A stretch of DNA of 64,000 bases from Streptomyces sp. NBC_01296 (GCF_035984415.1 NZ_CP130720.1:4154001-4218000); one strand, 5' to 3'; positions 24,071 through 33,189 are shown, counted from the first letter of the stretch. The notes: generated by a model not told the origin, from the letters alone. Program-made: numbers and translations.

Positions 24071-25642
24071 TCAGTAGGCGCCGAAGTACTCACGGTGCTC
24101 CCATACGGTGGTCTCGCCCGGTCCGGCGGGCCCCGATGCGGCCAGCCAGTCCCCGAACCGGGACACCTCGCTGCGCTTGAGCTGCGCGAGGCAGTCGTGG
24201 AGCGGCTTGCCCAGCAGTTCCCGGGCCAGGGCGCTGCCCTCCATCGCGGCCACCGCCTCGGCCAGGTCGCGCGGCAGGGCCGCCTCCGTGGGGGCGTGCG
24301 GGTCCTGTGCGAGAGCGCCCGGCCGCAGCCCGCGCTCGATGCCGTCGAGGCCCGCGGCGAGCTGCGAGCCGAGGTAGAGGTACGGGTTGGCGCAGGGCTC
24401 GCCGAGCCGGTTCTCGAGGTGGGTGGACTCCTCGCCGGGGCCGCCGAGCACGCGGATCAGGGCGCCCCGGTTCTCGGCGCTCCACACGACCCGGTCCGGG
24501 GAGAGCGAGAACTGCTCGTCGAGCCGGCGGTACCCGTTGACGGTCGGGATGGCGAACAGCGCGATGTCCGCGGCGTGTTCGAGCAGCCCGGCGACGTAGC
24601 CGAGCCCCTCGTCCGACAGCAGGGCCGCGCCCTGCTGCGGTACGAAGGCGTTGCGGTCGGCCGCGGCGTCGAACAGCGACTGGTGCAGGTGCCAGCCGCT
24701 CGGGTCGAAGCGCTCCAGCCGGGGCAGCGACATGAAGGAGGCGTGGTGGCCGAGGCGGGCGCAGATCTGCTTGGCGACCGTGCGGAACAGCAGCATGGCG
24801 TCGGCGGCGTCGAGGCCGTCCATCGGGCTGAAGGTGAACTCCAGCTGGCCCGGGCCCGATTCGTGCTCGACGGTGCGCAGCGGCAGGCCGAGCTCGCGCA
24901 GGGCGCGCGCCAGCGGGGTGACGACGTGCATCAGGCCGTCGGTGAACGTGTCGAGGTTGAACTGGTAGCCGCTGTTGACCGGTTCGACGGCGGGCGGTTC
25001 GCCCTGCACGCCGAACCCGCCGACCGCCGCGGCGGCGGCGGCCGAGGCGGCTGCCGGGCCGTGCCCCGTGACACCGGCCAGCCGGGTCACGTACCACTCC
25101 ACCTCCAGGCCCACGACGTAGCTCAGACCGCGCTCGGCGGCCCGGGCGCACTGGCGGCGCAGCACGGCGCGGCTGGAGAGCGGGTGGGCGCTGCCGTCGC
25201 GCAGGTACTCGTCGGCGATGACCCAGCCGGTGGCCGCCTCGGTGTACGGCAGCACCTTGAAGGTGAGCGGGTCGGGGACGATCAGGAAGTCGCCGGCGCC
25301 GGTCAGCTCGGGGATGCCGATGCCGCCGCCGGGCGCGAAGAAGTCGACGCCCACGGCGTGCCCGGTGTCGAAGACGAAGGGGCCGGGGCTCATGTCGATG
25401 CCGTTGCGCAGCGCCGTGCGGAAGGCGTCGACGGTCAGCGTCTTGGAGCGCATCAGCCCGTGCGGGTCGCCGAAGCCGACCCGGACGAACTCGAGCCCCG
25501 CCAGGGTCTCCTCCAGCGCGTCCGCCGCGGCCCGCTGGTCCGCGTTCCACAGGCCGTGCCGTTCGACGAAGCCGACGCTGCCGGTGGCGAAGCGGGCGTA
25601 GCGGCGCTCGCCGGCTTCCCGCGCGGTGGTGGGCTTCGTCAT
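24071..25642 (-). CDS. fzmN: Glutamine-synthetase-like ligase (FzmN-like), glutamyl hydrazide formation
   Basis: 523 aa, class I GS fold: small N-terminal beta-grasp domain with VRVGFGDPHGLMRSKTL, then the catalytic domain with GLEVEWY (metal-binding Glu), ESGPGQLEFT, WHLHQSLFD and RVLGGPGEESTHLENRL. An Ala-rich insertion lies after EVEWY. It is longer than GlnA and lies in a biosynthetic cluster, so it is not the housekeeping enzyme. In the fosfazinomycin and kinamycin pathways the GS homologue attaches the hydrazine synthon to the gamma-carboxylate of glutamate, which acts as carrier. The ATGA overlap with the amidase stop suggests a handed-on intermediate. Confidence 0.9.
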   Translation of the reverse strand: MTKPTTAREAGERRYARFATGSVGFVERHGLWNADQRAAADALEETLAGLEFVRVGFGDPHGLMRSKTLTVDAFRTALRNGIDMSPGPFVFDTGHAVGVDFFAPGGGIGIPELTGAGDFLIVPDPLTFKVLPYTEAATGWVIADEYLRDGSAHPLSSRAVLRRQCARAAERGLSYVVGLEVEWYVTRLAGVTGHGPAAASAAAAAAVGGFGVQGEPPAVEPVNSGYQFNLDTFTDGLMHVVTPLARALRELGLPLRTVEHESGPGQLEFTFSPMDGLDAADAMLLFRTVAKQICARLGHHASFMSLPRLERFDPSGWHLHQSLFDAAADRNAFVPQQGAALLSDEGLGYVAGLLEHAADIALFAIPTVNGYRRLDEQFSLSPDRVVWSAENRGALIRVLGGPGEESTHLENRLGEPCANPYLYLGSQLAAGLDGIERGLRPGALAQDPHAPTEAALPRDLAEAVAAMEGSALARELLGKPLHDCLAQLKRSEVSRFGDWLAASGPAGPGETTVWEHREYFGAY

Positions 25643-27096
25643 GTCGGTTCCCCTTCGGTTTCCGGGCGTTGTGCGGTGAGTGCTGCGTACCGGTGGTGCC
25701 AGGGGCGCGCCTGCTCCACCTGGTACGCGGCGGCCAGGACCCGCAGGTCCTCGTGGCGCCCGCCCACCAGCTGCAGGCCGACGGGCAGGCCCCCCGGCGA
25801 GCGTCCCGCCGGGACGGACACCGCGGGCTGGCCGGTCAGGTTGAAGGTGTAGGCCTCGGGCGCCCACGCCAGCCAGGACAGGGCGCCCTTGCGCACCGGG
25901 TCCGGCGGCTCGTGGAGCTCGGCGGCGAACGGCTCGATGGCCACGGTCGGCATGGCCAGCAGGTCGTACCGCTCCATCAGGGCCTGGCTGCGGGCCCGCA
26001 GCACGGCACGCGCCTCGTACGCCCGGGCCAGCCGGGCGGCGCTCAGCCCGCGCCCGTACCGGATGACCTCGAGGCGGCCGGGGTCGAGGCGGTCTGCGAC
26101 CTCGTCCAGGTCGCGGGCGTGGCCGGCCGCCTCCCAGCCCGCCAGGATCGTCTCCAGCGCCGGGTACGGGTCCTCGAACGGCGGCGGGATCTCCTCGACC
26201 GTGTGCCCCCGGGCGGCCAGCGCCTCGACCGCCCGCCGGGCGGCGGCCGCGATGCCGGGCTGCGGCGCGGGATCGCCGAGCGAGGGGATCCAGCCGATGC
26301 GCAGCCGCGGGAGCCGCCCGGCCGCGGCCTCCGGGTCCCCGGTCGGCTCGCCGGGGACCCCGAAGGACAGCGGATCGCCCGCGTCGTAGCCGGACATCAC
26401 CTGCGTGAGCAGGGCCGCGTCGGCCACCGTCCGGGTCAGCGGCCCCAGATGGGACAGCTCCTCCGGGCTCTGCGGCACGTACGGGATCCGGCCCAGCGAG
26501 GGCTTGAACCCGACGACCCCGCAGAACGACGCGGGGATGCGGATCGACCCGGCGCCGTCGGTGCCGGTGGCGCCCACGCCGATGCCCACGGCCACCGAGG
26601 CGGCCGCACCGGCGCTCGAGCCGCCGGGGGTGCGGGCGGGATCCCACGGATTGCGCGTCGGCCCCTGCAGCCGGTTCACCCCGGCCGCGCTCCACCCGCC
26701 CTCGGTGGTGTTGGTCTTGCCGATGACCACCGCCCCCGCGGCCCGCAGCCGGGCCACGGCCGGAGCGTCGCGGTCGGGCACGGCGTCGGCGTGCAGCAGG
26801 GAGCCGCGGGTGGTCCGGATGCCCTCCGTCGGGGTCAGGTCCTTGACCGAGACGGGCATGCCGAGCAGCGGCCGGTCCTCCCAGACGGCCTTGCCGTACC
26901 GGTGGAGCAGCCGGTCCGCGGCCGCGGCCTCGGCCGTGGCGCGCTCGCGGGCGAGGGTGAGGAAGGCCCCGATCCGCGGCTCCCACCGGTCCAGCTGCGC
27001 GAAGGTGGCGGCCAGGTGCTCCGAGGGCAGCAGGCTGCCGTCCCCGTACGCCGCGCGGAGGGTGCGGATGTCGGCGTACTGCAGGTCAGCCGCCAT
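25639..27096 (-). CDS. fzmO: Amidase-signature hydrolase (FzmO-like)
   Basis: 485 aa. Amidase signature with Ser-cisSer-Lys: Lys in MPVSVKDLTPTEG, the Gly/Ser loop GGSSAGAAAS and DGAGSIRIPASFCG. No signal peptide, so cytoplasmic. Within the hydrazine module the amidase homologue is thought to remove the acetyl group (or otherwise hydrolyse the glutamyl acetylhydrazide) and so give a free hydrazide on the glutamyl carrier. An alternative, purely inferred, is release of the finished arginyl hydrazide from the peptide. It overlaps its neighbours on both sides (11 nt and 4 nt). Confidence 0.88.
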   Translation of the reverse strand: MAADLQYADIRTLRAAYGDGSLLPSEHLAATFAQLDRWEPRIGAFLTLARERATAEAAAADRLLHRYGKAVWEDRPLLGMPVSVKDLTPTEGIRTTRGSLLHADAVPDRDAPAVARLRAAGAVVIGKTNTTEGGWSAAGVNRLQGPTRNPWDPARTPGGSSAGAAASVAVGIGVGATGTDGAGSIRIPASFCGVVGFKPSLGRIPYVPQSPEELSHLGPLTRTVADAALLTQVMSGYDAGDPLSFGVPGEPTGDPEAAAGRLPRLRIGWIPSLGDPAPQPGIAAAARRAVEALAARGHTVEEIPPPFEDPYPALETILAGWEAAGHARDLDEVADRLDPGRLEVIRYGRGLSAARLARAYEARAVLRARSQALMERYDLLAMPTVAIEPFAAELHEPPDPVRKGALSWLAWAPEAYTFNLTGQPAVSVPAGRSPGGLPVGLQLVGGRHEDLRVLAAAYQVEQARPWHHRYAALTAQRPETEGEPT

Positions 27097-28855
27097 GGAA
27101 GGTCCGGTACCAGCTGTTGTCGAAGTCGCCGACCTCCAGGCCCCGGTCGGCGGCCGCCTGGTGCAGCAGCGCCTGGACCCGGCCCGTCACCATGGCCGCC
27201 CGCAGGTGGGGCAGCTCGAACTCGGCGCCGGAGGTGCGCAGCAGCCGCAGGTCGTACAGGCCGGGGCGGTACGCGCCCTCCAGCACGATGCCGAGCGGGA
27301 CGCGCAGGGCGTGCCGGACGCCGAAGGCGACGTGCCCGGTGTGGTGCTGGTCGGACCAGTTGGTGATGTCGGCCGTCATCGGCGCGAAGAACCAGTCGTC
27401 GCGGCCCGGGGACTCCTCGGTCCAGGACATGCTGTGCGGCAGGTAGTGCCAGGTGTTGTAGCGCATCCGCGCGCTGTACGCGGAGAGGGTCTTGGCGAGG
27501 CCGTCCCGGTCGTCGGTGAACTTCCGCGCGAAGGCGGCGCCGGGCGCGACGCAGCAGTAGAAGTCGCGGGTGGCCAGGGCCATCCGGTCCGCGGCCGGGT
27601 GGTCGCTGTGCAGCACGGCGACGCTCTTGGGGCCGCGGCCCATCACGACGTCGCAGTCCAGGGCGTCGGCCAGCGTCTCGAAGAACCGGTGGAGGAACCC
27701 CTCGTACGCGCTGGTGAACCCGGCGGGTGGGGCCAGCCGTACGACGCGCTCCACGACCTCCTCGGCGTACGCCCGCACCGTCTCGGACGAGGCCGCGACG
27801 GGGAAGTGCCGGCCCGCGGCGCCGGAGAGCAGGCCCGCCACCGGCGCCGGGAGCTCGTCCCAGCCGAGCGGCTCGGCCATGATCCGCTCCCGTTTGTGCA
27901 GGGAGGCGCCGTTGATCTCGCGGTAGAACACGGCGCCGCGGCGTAACAGCTCCGCCCGCCCGCCGGCGCAGGCGGCGGCCAGGGCGTCGAGCGCGGCGCC
28001 CGTCGGCTCGCCGGCGAGGTCCGGGAGCTGCGCCCCGTACGCCTCGATGCGCTCGCGGAGGAAGTCCGCCAGCCGGTCCGGGGCCAGCTGCACCCCGTTG
28101 AACTCCTCGGCCCGGACCGGGGAGCCCGAGCCGATGAGCGCGTGCATGCACACGAGGAAGGTGGCGTCCTCGGGCGACCAGCGCGCGGCCGGGGTCTCCC
28201 GGAGCACGGTGAGCACGGACCCTTCGGCCCCGGGGGCCATCGAACGCCCGGGCAGATTGCTGAACTTGCCGAGGTTGCTGTAGAAGCGGTCGCCGACGTA
28301 CAGCAGCACGGGGGCCATGTGGACCAGCGCGTGCGCGACGGCGTCGATCCGCTCCCGCACCGACTCGGCTTCCTGCTGCGCGAGCCAGCGGTGGATCTCC
28401 TCGAACTGCAGCCGCTGGACGTCCTGGGCCAGGGCCCACAGCCTGCCCAGGGATTCGGGCCGGGACTGCCACTTGAGGGTGCCGAGCGGCTCGCCCTCCG
28501 GCGTCCCGGCGGGCTGCGTACCGGCCGGGACGATGCGCAGCCGCCCGGTCCCGGTCAGCATCAGCAGGTCACCGGCGCCGCTGTCGGCCCCGGTGCCGGC
28601 TTCGGACGGGGCCGGGGCGCCGGCCCCGTCCTCGGCTTCGGGGCCGCCGGTCGGGGCGAAACCGGCGACCTGGGACTCGGCGATCTCCGTGTACACGCGC
28701 TCACCGAGCCCCATGGCCGCTCGGCCGACCTGCTCGGGGACCATCCCGTCGAGGGTGGCCGCTATCCGTATCGCGTCGGCGGCCAGGGCGCAGGCACGGG
28801 CCCGCTCGGCGGCCGCCTTGACCTGGGCATCGAATCCGGGCGTCTTCAGCTGCAT
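27086..28855 (-). CDS. Large protein of unknown fold, shared hydrazide-cluster type (position of FzmP)
   Basis: 589 aa from ATG 28855, preceded at 5 nt by AGGTGA; a GTG 9 nt earlier (28864) is less likely. I recognise no standard domain. Seen: a variable Ala/Gly/Glu linker at about residues 70-105, helical regions (LAQDVQRLQFEEIHRWLAQQ), and blocks rich in His, Trp and Tyr such as YVGDRFYSNLGKFSNL, HYLPHSMSWTEE and TNWSDQHHTGHVAFG, suggesting a metal or heme site. DFYCCVAP has two adjacent Cys. It lies between the amidase and acetyltransferase genes, the place of fzmP in the fzm order. It is the best candidate here for the enzyme that forms the N-N bond (hydrazinosuccinate); this is inference. 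Confidence 0.7.
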   Translation of the reverse strand: MQLKTPGFDAQVKAAAERARACALAADAIRIAATLDGMVPEQVGRAAMGLGERVYTEIAESQVAGFAPTGGPEAEDGAGAPAPSEAGTGADSGAGDLLMLTGTGRLRIVPAGTQPAGTPEGEPLGTLKWQSRPESLGRLWALAQDVQRLQFEEIHRWLAQQEAESVRERIDAVAHALVHMAPVLLYVGDRFYSNLGKFSNLPGRSMAPGAEGSVLTVLRETPAARWSPEDATFLVCMHALIGSGSPVRAEEFNGVQLAPDRLADFLRERIEAYGAQLPDLAGEPTGAALDALAAACAGGRAELLRRGAVFYREINGASLHKRERIMAEPLGWDELPAPVAGLLSGAAGRHFPVAASSETVRAYAEEVVERVVRLAPPAGFTSAYEGFLHRFFETLADALDCDVVMGRGPKSVAVLHSDHPAADRMALATRDFYCCVAPGAAFARKFTDDRDGLAKTLSAYSARMRYNTWHYLPHSMSWTEESPGRDDWFFAPMTADITNWSDQHHTGHVAFGVRHALRVPLGIVLEGAYRPGLYDLRLLRTSGAEFELPHLRAAMVTGRVQALLHQAAADRGLEVGDFDNSWYRTFHGG

Positions 28856-28930
28856 TGTCGTCACCTACGGAACGTCATTCGACGGCGGTTCGGGATCGGG
28901 GCGGGACGGCCGACCCCGCGGGGCCCGGCT

Positions 28931-29335
28931 TCAGCCGAGCGCATCGAGGGTCCATGCGGACTCGTGGCGGGTGAACCCGATGTGGGGGTAGTACGCGACG
29001 GCGCCCGGCGCCGAGAGCAGCACGAGCTTGGCCTGCGGCGCGGCTTCCCGGGTGGCCCGGATCAGGTCCCGGCCCACGCCCCGGCGCTGGAACTCGGCGT
29101 CCACGGCGATGTCGCTCAGGTACGTGACGTACGAGCCGTCGGTGATCGAGCGCGCGATGCCGATGAGCCGGCCGTCGAGGCGGGCCGTGATCACGAGGTT
29201 GGCACCGGCGAGCATCCGGGTGAACCGTTCGACGTCCTCGACGGGACGGCGCTCGCCGAGGGTGGACGCACGGTAGAGGGCGGTGACTTCGGTGACGTCG
29301 AGGCTGGCACCGACGACGGGCTCACACTTCCACAT
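28931..29335 (-). CDS. fzmQ: GNAT N-acetyltransferase (FzmQ-like)
   Basis: A 134-aa single-domain GNAT. Acetyl-CoA loop FQRRGVGRDLI preceded by LSDIAVDAE, and AVAYYPHIGFTRHESAW at the end, all family hallmarks. In fosfazinomycin, FzmQ acetylates hydrazinosuccinate, protecting the terminal nitrogen before elimination. Its start overlaps the end of the lyase gene by 14 nt, so the acetyltransferase and lyase that act one after the other are coupled. The gene is too small for a two-domain aminoacyltransferase. Confidence 0.88.
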   Translation of the reverse strand: MWKCEPVVGASLDVTEVTALYRASTLGERRPVEDVERFTRMLAGANLVITARLDGRLIGIARSITDGSYVTYLSDIAVDAEFQRRGVGRDLIRATREAAPQAKLVLLSAPGAVAYYPHIGFTRHESAWTLDALG

Positions 29336-30629
29336 GGTCTTGCAGCTCCTTGCTCAGTTCGATCAGTCGGGACTTCAGGTGGTCGCGGTTGCCGAGGAAG
29401 CGCCGCGGGTCCATTTGTTCACCGGTGACGGCGACCCCGCGGGAGGCGAGGCCCTCGGCGAGGCTCGTACCGGTCTCCCACGCCTCGGTGGCCGCGGCCT
29501 GGACCAGCCGGTAGGCCTCCTCGCGGTCCCGTCCCCGGTCGACCAGGTCCAGGAACACCTCGGAGCTGTAGACCAGGCCGCGGGTGGCGTCGATGTTGCG
29601 CGCCATCCGCTCGGGGAACACCCGCAGCCCGCGCAGCAGCCCGGCGGCCGAGACGAGCTGGTAGTGGGCCACGGTCAGGCTGTCGGGCAGGATGACGCGC
29701 TCCACGGAGGAGTGCGCGAGGTCCCGCTCGTGCCACAGCGCGACGTTCTCGTAGGCCGCCCCGGCGTGGGAGCGCAGGATCCGGGCGAGGCCGCACAGCC
29801 GCTCGCTCGTCGTCGGGTTGCGCTTGTGCGGCATCGCGCTCGACCCCTGGTAGGCGCTGGTCCGCGGCTCGTCGACCTCCCCGACCTCGGTGCGCTGGAG
29901 CATCCGCATCTCGAGGGCGAACTGCTCGACGACCGCCCCCGTCACCGCGAGCGCGGAGAGCAGCTCGGCGTGCCGGTCGCGCGCCACCACCTGCGTCGGC
30001 ATCGGCTCGACGCCGAGCCCGAGTTGCCCGCAGACCCACTCCTCGACGTACGGGGAGATGTGCGCGTACGTGCCCACGGGACCGGAGAGGGTGCCGACGG
30101 CGACGGCGGCGCGGGCCGCGGTCAGCCGGGCGAGGCTGCGGTGGAGGGCGAAGGCGTGCACGGCGAGCTTCTGCCCGAAGGTGGTGGGCTCGGCGTGGAT
30201 GCCGTGGGTGCGGGCGATGCACGCCGTGTCCCAGTGCTCCAGGGCGCGCTCCACGAGCAGTTCGGCGAACGTGCGGGCGGCGTTCAGCACGAGGTCGCAA
30301 CTGCGCGCCAGGATGTGCCCCAGTGAGGTGTCGACGAGGTCGTAGCTCGTCATCCCGTGGTGCACCCACCGCGCGGAAGCGGCCGGCATCGTCTCGGTGT
30401 AGGCCGCGAGGAACGCGAGGATCTCGTGGTCGCGGGTGAGCTCCAGCTCCCGGATGCGGGCGACGGCGGGGACGGGGGCGCGGCGGATGTCGTCCAGGCT
30501 GCCCTGGTCCACGACGCCCAGTTCGACCTGGGCCGTGGTCGCGAGCACTTCGACGCGCGTCCAGGTCTCGTACTTGTGCTCCTCGGTCCAGAGCTCGGCC
30601 ATCTCCGGAGTGGAATAGCGTTCGATCAA
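29322..30629 (-). CDS. fzmR: Adenylosuccinate-lyase-like enzyme (FzmR-like), acetylhydrazine-releasing lyase
   Basis: 435 aa from TTG 30629, chosen because GAGGAG lies about 8 nt upstream and lyases of this family begin M-I-E-R-Y-S-x-P-E-M, exactly what follows (IERYSTPEM). The fumarase/aspartase signature is SSAMPHKRNP near residue 260; HGMTSYDLVDTSLG and ARTHGIHAEPTTFGQK hold the other substrate-binding residues. Family reaction: elimination of fumarate from a succinyl-N compound. FzmR releases acetylhydrazine from N-acetylhydrazinosuccinate. Cluster location argues against housekeeping PurB. First gene of the R-Q-P-O-N run. Confidence 0.9.
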   Translation of the reverse strand: MIERYSTPEMAELWTEEHKYETWTRVEVLATTAQVELGVVDQGSLDDIRRAPVPAVARIRELELTRDHEILAFLAAYTETMPAASARWVHHGMTSYDLVDTSLGHILARSCDLVLNAARTFAELLVERALEHWDTACIARTHGIHAEPTTFGQKLAVHAFALHRSLARLTAARAAVAVGTLSGPVGTYAHISPYVEEWVCGQLGLGVEPMPTQVVARDRHAELLSALAVTGAVVEQFALEMRMLQRTEVGEVDEPRTSAYQGSSAMPHKRNPTTSERLCGLARILRSHAGAAYENVALWHERDLAHSSVERVILPDSLTVAHYQLVSAAGLLRGLRVFPERMARNIDATRGLVYSSEVFLDLVDRGRDREEAYRLVQAAATEAWETGTSLAEGLASRGVAVTGEQMDPRRFLGNRDHLKSRLIELSKELQDHVEV

Positions 30630-30755
30630 CGTCGGTTCTCCTCGGATCTCCCCGTGGGCCGGGAACCAGGGGCGGGCTGACACGCCTCGGGCGGCACGGC
30701 GGGGGACGGGACGTGGGGGGTGTGGGGATCGTGGCGTGTCGTGCAGTCGTGGGGC

Positions 30756-32801
30756 TCAGGCGGTGAAGCCGAGCTCCGGTGGCAGGGCGGCGGCGGGAAC
30801 GCCGGGGGATCCGGCGCGCCCGGCCGGTCCGGTCGCGGGCGCGGTGGCCCGCAGCGGGACCAGTGCTCCGGCCGGCCTCGTGTACCAGGCGGCCAGCGCG
30901 TTCTGCACCGCGCCGTGCCGGCTCTGCATCGAGTCCACGTCGAACGTGAGCTCCCGCGCGTACAGCCGGACCAGCGGGTGGTACGAGAAGCGCACCCCGC
31001 TGCCTTTGACGAAGTCGGCGTCGAGCAGGTGCTGTGCGGTGAGCCGCTCGAGGGCCTCCTCGGCACGGTCGTCCGGCAGCCCCAGCGCGGCCGCGGCCAC
31101 CCGTACCGGGAACGAGGCCATCTCCAGCAGGCTGAGCAGCCGGAACGCCCGCCGCTCCGGGGCGTCCAGGGCGGCGTAGCCGACCGCCAGGCTCTCGCGG
31201 ACGCCGAGGTCGCCGACCACCAGCTCGTCGAGCCTCCTGCGGTCCGACTCCAGCCGCCGGGCGAGCGTCTCCAGGCGCCAGTGCGGCCGCTCCAGCAGCC
31301 GCGCGCCGACGATCCGGATGGCCAGCGGCAACCGCCCGCAGTACCGCACCAGGTCCTGCGCGGCACCCTCCTCGGCCGCCACCCGCTCGCGGCCGATGAT
31401 CCGGGCCAGGATCTCGCGGGACTCCTCCGCGGACAGCAGCCCCAGGCGTACGTGCCGGGTGCCGCCCAGGGTGGACAGCATCTCCAGGCTGGTCACCACG
31501 GCCGCGCAGGTCGGCGAGGCCGGAAGCAGCGGCCGTACCTGGGCCTCGTCGCGCGCCCCGTCCAGCACGATCAGCACCCGCCGGTGGGAGAGCAGCCCCC
31601 GGTACAGCGCCACCAGTTCGGCGAACTCCGCGGGCACCGCGCCGGGGGCGACCCCGAGTGCGCGCACCAGCTCGCCGAGCACGTCCGCCGGCTCGCGGAA
31701 GCCGTCCCCGCGCTGGAGCTCGACGTACAGCTGGCCGTCGGGGAAGACGGGGCTGACGGCGTGGGCGACCCGGACCGCCATGGTGGTCTTGCCGACCCCG
31801 GCGGCCCCGTACAGGTTGAGCGTCTGCGGGACGGTGCGCTCCGCGCCGTCCCGGGAGACGTCCCGCAGCCGCTGGATCAGCTCGGCCTCGATGCCGGGCC
31901 GGGCGAACTCCGCGAGGCGCGGCGGGAGGGTGTACGGGGCGGCCGCACGCCCGGCGGCGCCGACGACCGGGCGCGGGCCCGTGCCCCTGCCGGAGCTGCC
32001 TTCGCCGCTGCCGCCGCCGCTGCCGGGCGCGGCGAAGGCGCGCGGCGCCCGATCCCCGTCGGACGACCGGGCGGGCCCGGTGAGGATCTGCCGGTGGGCG
32101 GCGCGGAGTTCCTCGCCGGGTTCCACGCCGAGTTCCTCCGACAACAGGCGCCGGGCCTCCTGGTACGTGGTGAGGGCCTCGCCCTGGCGGCCCGCCTTGT
32201 ACAGGGCCGTCATCAGGCGGCCCCACGCGCTTTCCCTGAAGGGGTGTTCGGATACGAGGGCCCTGAGCCGGGGCAAGACCTCGGCGCAGCGCCCCACCGC
32301 CATTTCGGCGTCGGCCCAGCTTTCCGTGGCATTCAGCCAGCGTTCAAGCAAGGCTGCACCGTCGCCCTGGTGGAGGTATTCCGAGGGGATGTCGACGAGC
32401 GGGGTCCCCTTGGTCTGCTCCAACGCCGACCGGAACAGCCGGGCGCGTTCCGCCGGTTCGGTGCAGAGTTCCGCCTCGTGCAGGAGGAGATTGAACCGGT
32501 CGAGGTCGAGCCGCTCCCCCTCGATCGCGATCGCATAGCCGGAGGCCCGGCTGACGACCACGTCGGCGCCCAGCACCTTGCGCAGGCGGGCGATGTACCC
32601 CTGGAGCGTCTTGCGTGCGGTCAGCGGGGGTTCGCCGCCCCACAGCTGCTGGATGAGCTCCTCCGCGGTGAGGGTGCGGTTGGCGCGGAGCAGCAGGGCC
32701 GCCAGCACGACCCGGTGTTTCGCCTGCGGAATCTCTAATAACTCACCGTTCCGCCGAACGGTCAGCGGACCGAATACATCGAACTGGAGATCGTCCAGCA
32801 T
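30756..32801 (-). CDS. SARP-type pathway regulator with NB-ARC ATPase domain
   Basis: 681 aa from ATG 32801 (MLDDLQFDVFGPLTVRRNG). Domains in order: OmpR-like winged helix (1-95: KHRVVLAALLLRANRTLT), bacterial transcriptional activation domain (about 100-245: ESAWGRLMTALYKAGRQGEAL), a Gly/Ser linker, then an NB-ARC ATPase with P-loop YGAAGVGKTTMA (about 333) and LIVLDGARDEAQVRPLLP, ending in helical repeats. This is the AfsR/large-SARP plan without the long TPR part. Such proteins bind heptameric direct repeats and activate biosynthetic operons. Being at the edge of the cluster, it probably switches on the phosphonate genes. Confidence 0.92.
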   Translation of the reverse strand: MLDDLQFDVFGPLTVRRNGELLEIPQAKHRVVLAALLLRANRTLTAEELIQQLWGGEPPLTARKTLQGYIARLRKVLGADVVVSRASGYAIAIEGERLDLDRFNLLLHEAELCTEPAERARLFRSALEQTKGTPLVDIPSEYLHQGDGAALLERWLNATESWADAEMAVGRCAEVLPRLRALVSEHPFRESAWGRLMTALYKAGRQGEALTTYQEARRLLSEELGVEPGEELRAAHRQILTGPARSSDGDRAPRAFAAPGSGGGSGEGSSGRGTGPRPVVGAAGRAAAPYTLPPRLAEFARPGIEAELIQRLRDVSRDGAERTVPQTLNLYGAAGVGKTTMAVRVAHAVSPVFPDGQLYVELQRGDGFREPADVLGELVRALGVAPGAVPAEFAELVALYRGLLSHRRVLIVLDGARDEAQVRPLLPASPTCAAVVTSLEMLSTLGGTRHVRLGLLSAEESREILARIIGRERVAAEEGAAQDLVRYCGRLPLAIRIVGARLLERPHWRLETLARRLESDRRRLDELVVGDLGVRESLAVGYAALDAPERRAFRLLSLLEMASFPVRVAAAALGLPDDRAEEALERLTAQHLLDADFVKGSGVRFSYHPLVRLYARELTFDVDSMQSRHGAVQNALAAWYTRPAGALVPLRATAPATGPAGRAGSPGVPAAALPPELGFTA

Positions 32802-32865
32802 GTGATGCCCCCGAAATTTCAAACCCACGGGCAAATGTGCAGGAGGCGGTGGCCCCTTGTGGAAT

Positions 32866-33189
32866 TCAGCTCCGAGAATCGCCTTGCGCAATGTTCACGA
32901 CATCGTGCTGCGCGAGTTCCGTGAAGAGCTCGACAATGTCCTGCACCACGGATTCCTGATCGATCTCGTATTCCTCGGCGATCAGCGCGGCGATATCGCT
33001 CACGGTGCGCTTTCCGTCGATCTGCCGCCAGATGTGGGCGGCGGACGCGGTCAGCTCGAAGAAGTGCTCGTACCCGCCGACCACCGTCGTGCCCCGGTGG
33101 TTGCGGATCTTCACGTTCAGCGGCAGCGAGGCCACCGACCCGGGCCCCACCTGCAGGTCCTTGTCGGCGGGCGTTTCGTCGAGCGGCAT
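32866..33189 (-). CDS. Free-standing PqqD-family protein (RiPP recognition element)
   Basis: 107 aa. The PqqD-fold pattern is clear: NVKIRNHRGTTVVGGYEHFFELTASAAHIWRQIDGKRTV (quoted in parts) then SDIAALIAEEYEID and VELFTELAQHDVV. Such domains bind leader peptides and bring them to modifying enzymes. Its ATG overlaps the stop of the nucleotidyltransferase gene (TGATG). A PqqD protein is expected only where a peptide substrate exists, so it supports the reading of the 22-residue frame at 11590 as a precursor. The domain has lost no obvious core element; whether it binds that peptide is inferred. Confidence 0.87.
   Translation of the reverse strand: MPLDETPADKDLQVGPGSVASLPLNVKIRNHRGTTVVGGYEHFFELTASAAHIWRQIDGKRTVSDIAALIAEEYEIDQESVVQDIVELFTELAQHDVVNIAQGDSRS

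Noticed and set aside
24071..25642. Housekeeping glutamine synthetase
   Set aside because: Cluster context, coupling to an amidase, and an insertion after the metal-binding Glu fit the FzmN type better.
29322..30629. Housekeeping purB (adenylosuccinate lyase)
   Set aside because: It is embedded between hydrazine-pathway genes with overlapping ends, in fzmR position.
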